Source: Guyanagaster necrorhizus (Eukaryota > Basidiomycota > Agaricomycetes > Agaricales > Physalacriaceae). Taken from it: a stretch of 64,000 bases of DNA. Positions within the stretch are counted from its first letter, which is position 1. Every line of letters starts with the position of its first letter. Shown here piece after piece: positions 11,567-23,800 of this stretch. The DNA is taken from NCBI RefSeq assembly GCF_019112545.1, contig NW_025064883.1, positions 496,001 through 560,000 of the forward strand, in the 5' to 3' direction. The notes under the pieces were generated by a model. That model was not told the origin of the DNA, searched no databases, and saw only the letters and a list, made by a program, of their open reading frames with translations. The position numbers were made by a program, and so were the translations under genes.

Positions 11567-14500
11567 CTGAAGATTTGCGTCAGCATGAGCCACATTCCTT
11601 TCGCGTGGTTACTTACAATACGAAGTCCCTACCAGCATGGTTGACAAACTTTGTAACTGATCTTCATCGAAGGCTTGCTGATCCTTGTGCCAGGTGTCCT
11701 GTAACAGAGGTTAAAACACACTTGCCGGTCAATCCTGTGGCCCCTTGTCGTACCTGATGGGTCTACAATGGAAACAATCAGTAAAGGCCCTATAGAAAAA
11801 GACGAGATAAGCATTACCTTCTTAAACTCTGACGCGCATTTTCTAATTGTGGTTGAGATGGGAGGAGGGTCAGTAGCGTGGGGGGCAAGCACTGCAGTAA
11901 CAATCAACATCTGGCAGATGACCCGGGGAACAAGGATGTGTACCTTCTGTAAGTGAGGGCAACCACGGTTCCACAGAGTAGGGAAAACTTTCGATCAGAG
12001 CGCACAGTCCTAGTATAGCAGAATGCATGGACCGAAGGCAATCGGCATACGAAGGATCCTTGCGTGGAGGCAACTTAACTTTGAGAGTCATTGTTATAAA
12101 CCGATTCTGTACCCTTGTAAGTTCGGTGCCTAGATTGCATAAAGAAAGTTCACTAGCCTTTAAGGGAATGATGCTTTGTCGTTGCGAGCATCGAACAATC
12201 CCTGAAAGTGACTTCGAAGCCATTTCTCGGACCTCAACATTCTCGTCGGCTAGACAGTCCATTAACATGTCCATAACTCCGTGCACACCTTCCGGTGTTA
12301 TCGACAGCAGATTACGGTAGAAGAAAACTACCAACGGAGGAAGCGCTTGAAGTCGAATGCGCCAGGACTGCATTTACAGGTCATAGTAACGCAAAGTTTC
12401 TGATAGCAGCGAAAATTCATACCGTTGACGATTTGATGGCAACGACAAAATTGGTCAGAATGGCTCCAATATACTCTACTGGTGGCGTGAAGGCTGATAG
12501 CACATAAAGAACAGCGATGGAATAGGTTTGTAGTTCAACATTATCATTGAACTCGGTCATGCGTAGGAACTCGGGCCTATGACACCATCACTATTCGCTG
12601 CAAGACATGAATACATCGACTCACATCAAAGCCACAGCATATGGCAAGATTAACGTCGCCTGTGGACTGTAGGACGAGAGCCATATCCATTGAAGGACTG
12701 AATAAACTAATGTCAGAATTGGACAGTACGACACGATCGACTGCACTAACGCGACAATGCTACTTTGTCATACTTTTGAACAAGAGCTTTCGGTCAGATA
12801 GGAAACAAACCTCTGATTGGATGACGTACCTCTGACTGGCTGACCCAGGGCGGCGGTGATCGCTGCTCTCGCCATTGTGGCATTTGTTTCAGAATGTTGA
12901 TAATTTGGTTTTGGAACCGGGCCTCACTATACCTACTCTCAATGCTACGCAGTGATTTATAGACGTGGACTGACCGTATAAATAAAGGATCGTCTGATTC
13001 TTGACAAGCGCGTAAAAAAAGTTCTGTGGACGCGTAAAGTGGCCGCCACTGCGTGTTGAGCAAGGTAGTAAGGGTTTGAGTGATGAGGCCCCGTATCTGT
13101 GTTTGCAAAATGAAACTAAGGGAAAGGGGGGAAAAATCAGAAAACAGGGCCTCGAACCTCAGCGTAATTGGTGTTCGCGTTCGCAAAGAAGAAGCTGATG
13201 AAGTGATCAGCTCTGCGCTGGAAAACATGCTCCGCTGAATCGGCCAAGATACCAAATAAACTGAGCGCTTTACTCACTACGTAGACATCATCAGCGCTGC
13301 GAACGATAGACAGGGCGCTGGACGTACTTTCGAACGCAGAATCTCCATTGAAATCGAGAGGTAGGGCTAAGATCCAATCAATTAGCGGCTTATTACGCCT
13401 TGGATCTCGATCTTCCAAGATGCTCTAGATGGCGAAAGGCATCAGAAAGAACGACCAAAAACAGCGACATAAACGCACAGTCAGTGAGGTCTCCCAAAGA
13501 GTTAACGTGTCGGGCTTAATTTCGGTGAAAATACGATCTAATCGACTGCGAACCCAAGACCATAGTTTATCAGATGCATGTTTCGGCCAGTGCTTCGCTC
13601 CTGTACAGAAGATTGGAGTCATTTTTTGGGTATGACAAGAAAAGCGGAACCTACCACGTATAAGGCCCGTCAAAAACTCGCCACCAGCACGTTGTTTAAA
13701 TTTATCAGAATCTGATAAAAGCGGGTCCATGACACTGAGTATAGCGTCAAGGACCTCGTGTTCAAACATTTTCGCTACACCCCAAAAGTTAATATTGCAC
13801 AGAAGGATAGAATATAGATGGTGGGTACCTAGTCTCTTGATGTATGCAACATTCTCTATTCGGAGATCGACTGTGCTACCGGTTCTATTCGATTCTTGCC
13901 CCCACAATGCCGACAAGTCTTGGAAGTATTTCTCAGTGATAACGCCCTCACGAATCACATGGAGCGAAGGTTGCGATGCTGCTTCCCATGCAAATACTGA
14001 CATATCCATGGTCACAGCTTTATAACCTTGCACCGTCGGCGCCCAAGATATGAACCCCGTACGGATTTTGTCAACGTAAATGTGGCTGTCAATCCTTTAG
14101 TGGATGATACATGCAGCGAACACGGGGGACGCACTCGGATGTTTGATCGATAGGGTGCTCGAACCTTTCTAGCAAATTGGAGGCATCCGTGACATTTACA
14201 CTCTGCGCCAAAGGATTCTTCCACCGATGAAGCCATAAATCCGACGCGTCATCCGAGAAGGACCGAAACTTAACGTATGTCAGCAGATAAGTTATCCCTC
14301 TATTTAATAGAGCGTCTAAATGATGGGGAACAGAAATAGAGACGTCAGACATACCGTTGCGCCTCTATGCGGATGGTGGGCTGAGGACTAGTTGAATGCT
14401 TAAAGAAGAAACTAGCAACACCAGCTGATACTGGTGTATCTCGTCGGAGTAATACCACCAAAAACCGACACGCCATTTGTACGTATCTCCACTGCGATAT

Positions 14501-17500
14501 AGCTTCATCAGAGAAGACTTCTAGAAGACGACATGCAACTGACATGAGTTTTGGGCCTCAAAGCAATTTCCAGTATCGATGAGACCTGAACGCATCATGT
14601 GAGACGACAGCACAAAATGCAGGCTAAGTCCATACGGTTTGGGCATGGATCTCGTTGCGGTTTGCAACGCGGCGTGGGTTCTTGCTGATCGCTTCCTGGA
14701 GCAGCCTTTGATCGATAAAAGAAGGCGGAAATTCGGTCACTAGGTCGTCAAGTGCACTTTCGACTGCGGGTGCGTCAAGAGAGTATGCGTTTGTATGGAT
14801 AACATCCTCATGCAAATGCGGCAGACAGTCTACAGCAAGATTGTTCACCAACTTCTGTATGGAGGGCTACAGATCAATGTGCGTGAGTCGGACATTCGTA
14901 CGGCCAAAGACTGTTAGAACCTTTTCTTCATGTTGACACTCCAGTAGGGATAACAGATAGCGTCCATGCGCGCTTTGGTCTTATGAAACATCAACGTTTT
15001 CATCACCAAACCTGGAGTGGCCAGCCAGACTTACCACCCAAAGCATAAGAAGCTATTCGTCCGTTAGCTTGGATAGTGATAGTCGTACAAAGAGGCCGCA
15101 CCAATTCCTTTCTTCCACAACACGTACAAAGCTCCCTTCATTCGATCGGGATCATTCCCTTTCAAAAGTGCAGCAAAAAGGGACGGCAGCGTGAAACGAG
15201 TAGATCGAACATAATACTACACCCAAATGAAAAAAGATTATCACAGGACTAGGGCATTTGACATACCCCGAAGGCACTGTGTAATACAGCTTGAGCTTGC
15301 CTGCCGATAGATAATATCATATTAGATGATGATGAACAGGTTCAAACCTCTCAACTTACCGACGTATTCGCGTATACGGCGAAAGAGCCATCTCAATTAA
15401 TTCCCGTATTAGGTCATCGTCTAGGCGTGATCGACGACGATACAGAGCATGCATATATACCCGACCGCAATGGTACATTTGTGCGCGCTTCACGAATACC
15501 GATCGTGAGTTCTCCTTCTGACCGTTCCATACGCGGATACCACTAAAAAAAGTCGGATCAGATGAGTATACACAACCATAATCAAAAAAAAGGCATACTC
15601 TCTTGCCGTCGTGTAGCTTTTTTGGACAGATTCGTAACCTTCTTTGCTTAAGCCGTAATCAAGCAAGTAGGAATCAATGGCCTTCACAACGACGCTAACA
15701 GCGTCTATGTGATCTTCCCCCTCCGTATTCTCACGAAGGGTCAGAGCAGCCCTTTTACTGATTTCACCAAAACGAATCCGATGAGCGACAGCTTTTCGAT
15801 ATCGAGGGTCTAAGGAATCGCAAAGCACGAAACCAGCCTTCATATCGAGCTTTCCCACGAGGAGTTCTTCACATTCAATATCATTGTTTATGCAAGAGTT
15901 CACAACCTCTTTTTCCTGTTCCTGAAGGAAAGTCGGAAGCGCGCTCCAAATCGTTCGGCAGGCATTCAGGTACCTGCCAGTTAACTGAATGAACACCATA
16001 ATCTTGATATCTATCACACCTACCTGCAGAAATCATTTCTGTCGATGCTGTCCCAATTTTTCGTCGTCTGAAGCAACCTTTCGACATTGTCCAGTAAGGG
16101 CGATGCAACCTTATCGAGAATTTCCAGCACGAATGCGATTTCATCATTCGATGGCACTGACCAAGGGAAGTTTGAGAGAAGAGAACAGACAAAAATTTAA
16201 TATACATACCGTGCCATTCAATGGATACATCTTGGGCTTCGTATAGTTTTCCCCAGTGGACATTGTGGTCTCTCTCGAAGTCTGTGTGTTGCACCGGTAA
16301 GAACTAGCAGGTGTTCGACGACTGGCTACCTACCTGAACTTGCCCATTCATCGGCATTTACAAAACGACTGTTGACTGGGTACACTCCCACAAGGGTATG
16401 AAGAATGCGGCCGATAAGTCTACCGGCACTGCTGTATCCACGTTCGCTCCTTGTTTTGTCAATGAGGAGCACAATGAGACCAAGTATTCGTCCCTTGTGC
16501 TTCAATACCTAAAATATTCCTGAATTAAATATCGATTGGATTGAAGGGAGTGAAAAAGCCTACGATGGAGCCCCCGTATCCTAAACATCCTAGAAGAATT
16601 GCAACGTCTATAAAACCAGTTATTGACGATCTGATCAGAAAGAAAGCAGCCTACGCCAGTGGAAAGTGGTGTCCGACGATATGGCCGCGGTTGGTGCTGT
16701 GGTGCGAATACTTGAAGCTCCGTGGTTCAGTTCATCTTCAATCTGAGAAATACAGAAAGGCAAGAATTTTGCAAGAGTCTGCTCCGCTCGAACTCGGGCT
16801 AAACAAGCTACGAGTTGCCCGAAGGCTCGGACGGCGTTAGACTTCGCGTTGGTAGACGCATAATCAAACACCAGGTTCAGCACCAGGTCAAACAGTTGAT
16901 CTGACAGATGTAGACAGACTACATCCATCATGGCTTTGATAGACTTGAGAACACTCTCTTCTTGTTTGCCGCCCGTGGTGTTTCTCTTACCCCCTTCCTC
17001 GGGGAGATTCTCATAAAGTGCGATAACACGCCGGAACAGCGAAGTAACCCAGTCTAATGTTTGATCAGTGGTCGACGATAGGAGAAAACATAGAATAGCT
17101 ACCTGCAAAAGCAGCAGTGCTATCGCGGGTAAGTGATCGCTCATCCCCCCTACTGAGGACGGGCGTAGGACTCTCTACACCGTCGGGGAAGTGCGTGTTG
17201 TCTTGGTCGAGATTCATCATTTCATCACCAGGTATATCATCGGTTAAAGGCACTCCAGATTGGTGAATAGAGAGATCACCAATCTTCACATGTTGAATAG
17301 CAGCAACAATGAACATAGTGGTACAAACGGTCTTGCTGGGATCATTCTGCCAGAAATCAGTATAAAAGGAGTAGAGATTAGTTGATACAGCTACCAGATC
17401 GATACCCGGCAGACACAATTCCAACAACGGAAGTAGATGCTTTTGACCGCCAAGCCAGATGCTCTCGGTGACGAGCGGTCGTGCAATTCCTGACAACATG

Positions 17501-19478
17501 CTTAGGACAGCAGTGGTCCTATGAGTTTCGTTTATGACCTCTAGACCGCCATATACGCGCTCTAACAATTCGGGCATAATCAGTGCAGGCTCTAACAAGG
17601 CCATACCTCGCAATGCTCCTTGAGCGAATCCTACACATATCGGGTCCTTGGAGAAGAGGGCCAGAAGGGCAGGAGTGCGCAAGATACTGACAAAAGCTCG
17701 CGAAATGCTGGGTGTAAGTTGTTGTGTCTGTGAGGAGATGTCAGGTTTCATTGACTATTCGATGATGAAGACGTACAACGGGTGTTTTACAGTCCATTTG
17801 TTCTTCCTGCTTCAGACGCTTGCCAAATTCGGAAGTCAATCGATGTAAGAAGGTCGTCAGCTATAAACACCAGAGCTGTCCGCTTAGAAACGATCTCCCC
17901 CCAAATCTTGAGATGCAACGTACCGCAATTGTCCAGGGACCAGAGTTGGATGGGTGGAAAAAAGATTCCGTACTGGTTATGAGACGTTCTAGAGAGTCTA
18001 AGGCCTTTGAACCAGCGACAAAACCGATCGGAGAGGGTTGGCTACGTCCTTGCCGCTCGTTGAAACTCTGTCGCATTGGGCCATCGACAGATATCGAATA
18101 TACGAAAATCTTCGCAAGAGAATCTGGAAACAATGGGGACAGTGAGTAATGTACTATCAGCAGCCGAATAATTGACCTACGATATCTATCTGCAGCTTTC
18201 TTGATCTTGAAAGAGTGTTTGTCGGCGAGTGTGTCCGCTTGTCCAGCTGTTGTCGATGGACCCTAGACCAAAGAAAGATGTTCATGGATACTATTAACGA
18301 GAAATAATAGTTTGTTTACCCTGGTTGCACCGACGGGAACGTCTGCCCAACATGAGTGACATGACCGAAGTGCGAGTAGAAAAAAGCACTCACTCATGGA
18401 TGCCAAACCCTTTCCAACCAACATGTTCCATTCCGGCTGTGTCCATATACCAACGTCTTTCCACTTGGCTCCACCATCTTCGCCTGCCAGGCCAAATGGA
18501 CCAGCGACATGCTCCTCTGATAATTCCCCTGACATGTGCAAGAGGCTGTCGTCTACCAGAGCCGAATTAATAGCCTCCCAGAATTTGAAAAGCGAGGGTA
18601 AATATAGGTGGCTATGACTTGGTGGAAGGAAGGCGGTCAAAATGGGTATCATGACCAGGTATGTCTGTTATAGGTATTCAATATTGTTGTCGAGAGTGAG
18701 AAACCTTCCAGACATGCCTCTTTTGTCACCAAAGGCAGAAAAGTAGAGAGCATATTGGGAATGTCTTGTCTGGAGAAATAATGATTGCAGTGTTCCGCCA
18801 CGTAAAGAAGGAAGCTTAGAGTTGAACGCCTAGAACATACTATGAATAGGCTGAAGAATAGACGATAGTAAAATTTCATTACGATGAATCATGCACTTGA
18901 GCCTTGTGCCACAGATGAGTCTGTACGCTATGCCAAAGAGGCTCCCATGGCAAGTCAAGGTCACCGTATTCAAGTTTACGCTTCATTCCAGATTTTTTGG
19001 ATAGCAAGCGAGTGATCATATCGGCCCAGCTGCGAATGACGCGCGGATCTATCCCCGGGGTGATACAGAGTCCATAGTACAAACGAACTAACTTGGCGCG
19101 AATAGATTTGTCCATAGGATACCTCATCAGCAACCAACTGGAGAGGAATAAGGACACGCTGAAGGGCAGAAATAGAGAGCGATCATACCATTGAAGCATC
19201 CCATCCCATGTTGCGAGCACGAGCCAGTTCTTAGCCTTGGCACAAATGAAGATCTTGCTAACTATGCTCTCCAGCTTCGCCTGCATATCCTCGCACGATT
19301 CACACTCGTAGGGCAGAGAATTGATGTAGGATTGAAGGTGAGATTTTTGCTGTTCGAGAGACTGTTCCGAAGTGTCGCCGGGAGAGTCAGATATCGTGTC
19401 GTCGTCCATATCGAAGAGAGAAGGCTGTCGACGATCTACTGTGTCGCCAGAAGAAGGCAGCTGTATTAGGAGATCCAT
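11559..19478 (-). CDS. BLM10: Proteasome activator BLM10/PA200
   Basis: Large HEAT-repeat protein that caps the 20S proteasome and opens its gate. The N-terminus carries YINSLPYECESCEDMQAKLE and RYPMDKSIRAKLVRLYYGLC, followed by PRVIRSWADMITRLL, all typical of the family start. The middle shows LLYVAEHCNHYF, MIPILTAFLPPSHSHLYLPS and many helical repeats over about 20 or more exons. The C-terminal region has DENVEVREMASKSLSGIV, YADCLRSMHSAILGLCALIE, and HATDPPPISTTIRKCASEFKK. The last exons are 11762-11754 (9 nt, THQ), 11698-11617 (DTWHKDQQAFDEDQLQSL) and 11566-11559 (8 nt), giving a final SYYA. YYA is the HbYX-type tail that docks into the 20S alpha ring. I did not join every middle exon. Start: ATG 19478 (TATA-like tttatatat about 40 bp upstream) or ATG 19409. 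Confidence 0.9.
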
Positions 19479-19832
19479 TCCGGTGAGAGGTAAGAGGCGA
19501 CATACAGTAATGGAAGGTTTATATATGCGGTGGAGGCTGACGAGTCCCTCGATGACGCGTTCAGGGATGATCGGTAAACGCAAGCGGCTGTCCTGGGATT
19601 CGGAGATCAGAATTGATGTTGCAGTCACGAACAGAGAGCCTTGAAGGGATTTGACTCTGCTGGAACAACTGAAATTCAGAAGCTGACTGCAATATCGGGA
19701 GATGAAAGAAAGGATGGAAGAAAAATGTAGCAGTGGCACAATACCTTGAAGTTGGCGCGCGGCACGTCAGCGCACGTGGCAAAATCGAATTTCCATTTTT
19801 GTCACCGGACCTCTCCTTTACACCTATTCACA
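19479..19832. promoter_or_regulatory. Divergent promoter region BLM10 / SPF27
   Basis: 354 bp separate the two divergent start codons. A TATA-like element reads tatataaac on the - strand at about 19517-19525, about 40 bp ahead of the BLM10 ATG. No clear TATA is seen on the SPF27 side. The - strand is open upstream of 19478 (to 19739), but that extra N-terminal stretch does not resemble BLM10. Confidence 0.5.
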
Positions 19833-20635
19833 ATGACGGATTCGTCCACGGCTTCCGTTGAAATCTACGACTCGCTACCCTACTACGATGATGACCTTGA
19901 AAAATTTCCTCCTCTTAGACAGATGGTGGAACAAGAATTCGCGCGACAATTAAAGCCACCAACCTCTGTTCATTCACGCCTGCCTCCACCATATGAACTT
20001 TTTTCGGTATATATATCACATTTGCGACTTTGGAACTTTGGTGTCTCAATTTTTTGGCAGAAGAATCCATTGCTCAAAGCAGAACTTGAACGCGTCGAGT
20101 CGCATCAGCCATTTCCTTCCCTTGACACTCTGCGATATCAACTGCCGACACCTTCATTGCCCGGCACAGACGATGAATGGCAAGCGGCGATACAAAATAC
20201 TCGTTCTCAGCTGGAACACCAACGTCTACGGTACGCCGTGTGACTGCCATAGGTACCACACCACCGATAATCATTTTAGGCAAACCAACATGACTCTACT
20301 ACAAACATATGGGTCGAACGCATGGCGAACGCAAAACTACCTTCTCGAGAATACTGCCAAGCAGGTAGAACAGGCGTTGGAGGAGCTGAAGGAGCTGACA
20401 GTGGAAGTAAACCGTAGCCGTAAAAATAACCAGGTAATGGAATCTCCTTCATCTTCTTGGACTGCTTGCTGAAGCACTTATCTAGTCTGAATTGGGCAAC
20501 CAGCTGACATCGCTGGAAACTCGGTGGACAGACCTCATATCAAATGTGCTACAGATAGAGATGGCCAATGTTGCGCTGGATGCTGAGATAGATCGACTAA
20601 ATAGGAGAGAAGCTGAATTAGCTGAGATGACATGA
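19833..20635 (+). CDS. SPF27: Pre-mRNA-splicing factor SPF27/BCAS2 (Cwf7)
   Basis: Core subunit of the Prp19 (NineTeen) complex that activates the spliceosome; nuclear. Four exons join in frame: 19833-20006, 20061-20230, 20280-20433 and 20486-20635, giving 215 aa, close to the human 225 aa. Family marks are DSLPYYDDDLEKFPPLR at the N-terminus, RYQLPTPS and EWQAAIQNTRSQLEHQRLRQ, then LLQTYGSNAWRTQNYLLE. A coiled-coil tail follows, ending EIDRLNRREAELAEMT. The 20140-20300 sequence matches the BCAS2 pattern of RYELPAPS...QLEHQ...N...GCNAWK. Introns are 49-54 nt. Convergent or overlapping neighbours are absent; the promoter is shared with BLM10. Confidence 0.9.
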
Positions 20636-20886
20636 TATTTTTCGTACTCTACTTTTAGCAGCTTGTAATTCTAACAATGACAAACCCATTCCCCCGTTGA
20701 TTCGGTTTTAGTCTTGATCATTTCTGGAGATCCTACCGGGTGAGTTCGTCGTCGTGTACGTTGTCGAGCTACACAACGTCGCAGCTTGGCACCACCGTTT
20801 CTTTCCTCGTTAGTCATATCTCACACTCGGCTAGGTACTCTTCTGGTACAGGCGCATCCAGCATTTCAGCGTCTCGTGACGCGTCT

Positions 20887-23800
20887 ATGGCTAATACCGA
20901 CAACGAAGAACCAGTCATATCTGAGTCGTTTCCAAAGGAGACGCATGCATCCAATTCTATCTCTCAAGGGCCAGCTTTGACCGAGGATTCTCCAAGTATT
21001 CAGGATGTCTCCGCCAGTAAATCACTGGTCAATCCGTCCCCAGAACCGCCTGCAGGAGAACCAAGCTCCAGCAAGGAATTCCTAAGTGCAAAAGTGACTG
21101 CAGGACCAAACGGAGATGCATCTTCTGCCCTCAATTCCTTACGCCCTAACCTCGCACCGTTGCCTTCAAATGGCACTACGGCTGCGCCTCACCCGAAACG
21201 ATTCAGTGCTGTGAATATCAGCAAGAAGTTCCTCGAAAAGAACTCTTTGCCAGCCCCAAATTCTATGGCTTCGTCATCTTCTTCACAAGCAAAGTCAGGA
21301 GGGTCGGCTGGTGCGCAATGCCTGTTTTGCTATGAAATGAAACACTTATACATTCTGCCATAGCAAGGCCCTCCGTGCAATCTTCATATCCGCACTCGAG
21401 ACTAGTCACTGCTAAGCTTACCGCAGCACCTCAGCCCTCAACAACCACCGGTCCTGGTTGGTCACGACCTTCCTCTGTGGCACCCGGCCTTCAACCTACA
21501 CCTACCCCCAATGGCATCGCAACGCAGTCATCATCCTCATCGCAGCCCAAGGGGCCAGCTACTTCTGCACCTGGTCCACCGCAGCTTCCACACGCGGGAA
21601 TGGTGATTCAACCCCAGCCCCGAGCAGCCACCCAAATTTCACAGACGGACGGGATGACAAGCGGAAAGTCGGTTTGGGGAAATCTCAGAAGCAGCAATTC
21701 CTTACCTTCGGGAGTGCGCGTTCAGAGTGAATTCCCGACGGCGGCAGAGGTCGCCCAAGGTTCGTCACTTGCTCATAATTCTCTTCACCGAAATGTAACG
21801 TGTTTGAAGTGTCTCGCAAGGCTAAGGGGATGGACGGGAAAGAATCCACCGAAGTCTCAGAGGCACATAAACAGGCAAGGTTGGAGGAAGCTGATACGTT
21901 TCGAGGTGTGCATCTTGATCCAAATGCTCACCATTGGGATGAAGTTCGTGTTGACGTCTCTCAGCATAAAATATCATTCCACTAAACTGGATTCATTAGA
22001 TGGAAGAGGATGATGACAATTTCTTGGACGGTGTCATCGAATTCGGTGATGGACGACAATACAAAGTCGATACGGCAGAAACTCCACCAACGAACCCGCC
22101 GACACCGTCATTAAACGGCTCCAGAGAACCTTCTCGAACCAGTCCAAGGCGAGAACGTGAAGCTTCAATTGGAAGATCCAACTTCTCTGTTCGTAAAGAA
22201 GAGAGATTTGCCGATGATTTCGACCGAAGTTGGCCAAAGAGTTCTTCGCTTTCATCTGTAGGAGCACCCTATTCTGGTCCAAGTGGGGGGTCTATCGTCA
22301 GTCCGACTTCTCCAGGCAGTACCGTTCATGTGTCTCAATCTGGACAAGAGAGTGGGCGAGTGCTTTTCAACGAACGTTCGAATAGACTAGAACCGTACAG
22401 CAGCTCTCACCGACAGGGACAAACCTCTTACCCCTTGAAAAAAGTTCATTCTGATGCTCCCGTTCTAGAGACTAAGACATCCAGAGAAGCGTCGTCGTCT
22501 TCGAACAGCAACGTTCAGCTACTTCAGAAGGGCGGCGAGCGTGGTCGTGCGCATATGGGTATTCCAGGTTCGGGTACTTTTGACAGGCAACGGGACTATT
22601 CTCGCAGGGATGGGTCATGGATGGGTCACGTACCCCCCAGCCCACGGTCAGCATTCTCTCAGGCAGGTTCTGTGAACGGAAGCGAAATCCGTGGGCGTCG
22701 TCTGTCAAATATGGGACCACCCCCTCCTCCAGGTTCAGGATCAAGGGACTTCGGCCAACGGCAGTCAACTCCTCATTACCCTATTCATTCGTATAATGCA
22801 AGTCAAGCAGGTATGCCATCTCGTGAGTCGAGGTTTCCTCCCGGCCCTCCATCTTCGTCAAGTGCTGCTTCCGTTCGGCATCCTTCCCAATCTCCAGTGC
22901 TTTCTCATGCGTCTTCTGCCGTTGTTTCGTCTGGCGTTGAGCCTAGCGCCGCCCAACTGACTGGGCCAGATATTGATGAGCTCAGAAAAGACGTGATGCA
23001 GAGTGCCGCAGCCAGAGCCAAACAACGTCGGCAACAGGAGGAGGAAGAAAGGGAAAAAGAGAAGGAGCGAGCACGGCGCAAGGCTGCAGAGCTTGCGAAC
23101 GAAGCTAAACCAAAGACGGATTCAGAAGCTATCAAGGTTGAATAACTCCTTTTCACAGCGACTAGCGACTGACCTAGTTTCTACAGGAGCATGAAATCAT
23201 TGCTGTCATTGAAGATGCAATTAAATCAGTTGATATTGCAGCTCTTTCTGTCGATTCGACGAAGCCTTCGGCTTCAGAGAAGACACCAATGCAACGACTA
23301 CCTTCTTTGAAAGGCCTGGATAGAACACGGCTACCAGTGTCCAGACGACTGTCAATGTCTTCCAGCATTTCGGGCCCCGCCCCAGCAGCTTTAACTGCAT
23401 CGTGGCGAAGCCATGTTACTCCTTTACCTCCCCCTTCAATGTTGCTACCTGCGACCACTAGCCGGAATGCTCAGACAGTTCAAACCCACGGACCTTCTTT
23501 TGTTTCCGCTCTAGAACATGTGCAAATTCTCGCAGAAGACTCCGAAGCAGATCTTGAAGTCATCGAATTTTCTGATATGGGCAAATTTGTCGGACTTCCC
23601 GATCCTCTTGAACCTAAAAGTGATCCAAGCCGACTGCCACTATCAAAACCATCGCGACCTGTCGCCAGTGATTTCTTCGACGACAGACCAGGCGACTTCG
23701 AAACTCCTTCATCGTCAAAGGCCGATATGGATACTTGGAGACGAAGAGGGTCCTTAGAAGGGAAAGGCGGCAAAGATGCGGCGGGAGCGTCCACGCATCC

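Noticed and set aside
19479..19739. N-terminal extension of BLM10 to an ATG at 19739
   Set aside because: The extra 87 residues do not resemble BLM10 and a TATA-like element lies inside them; 19478 or 19409 fit better.
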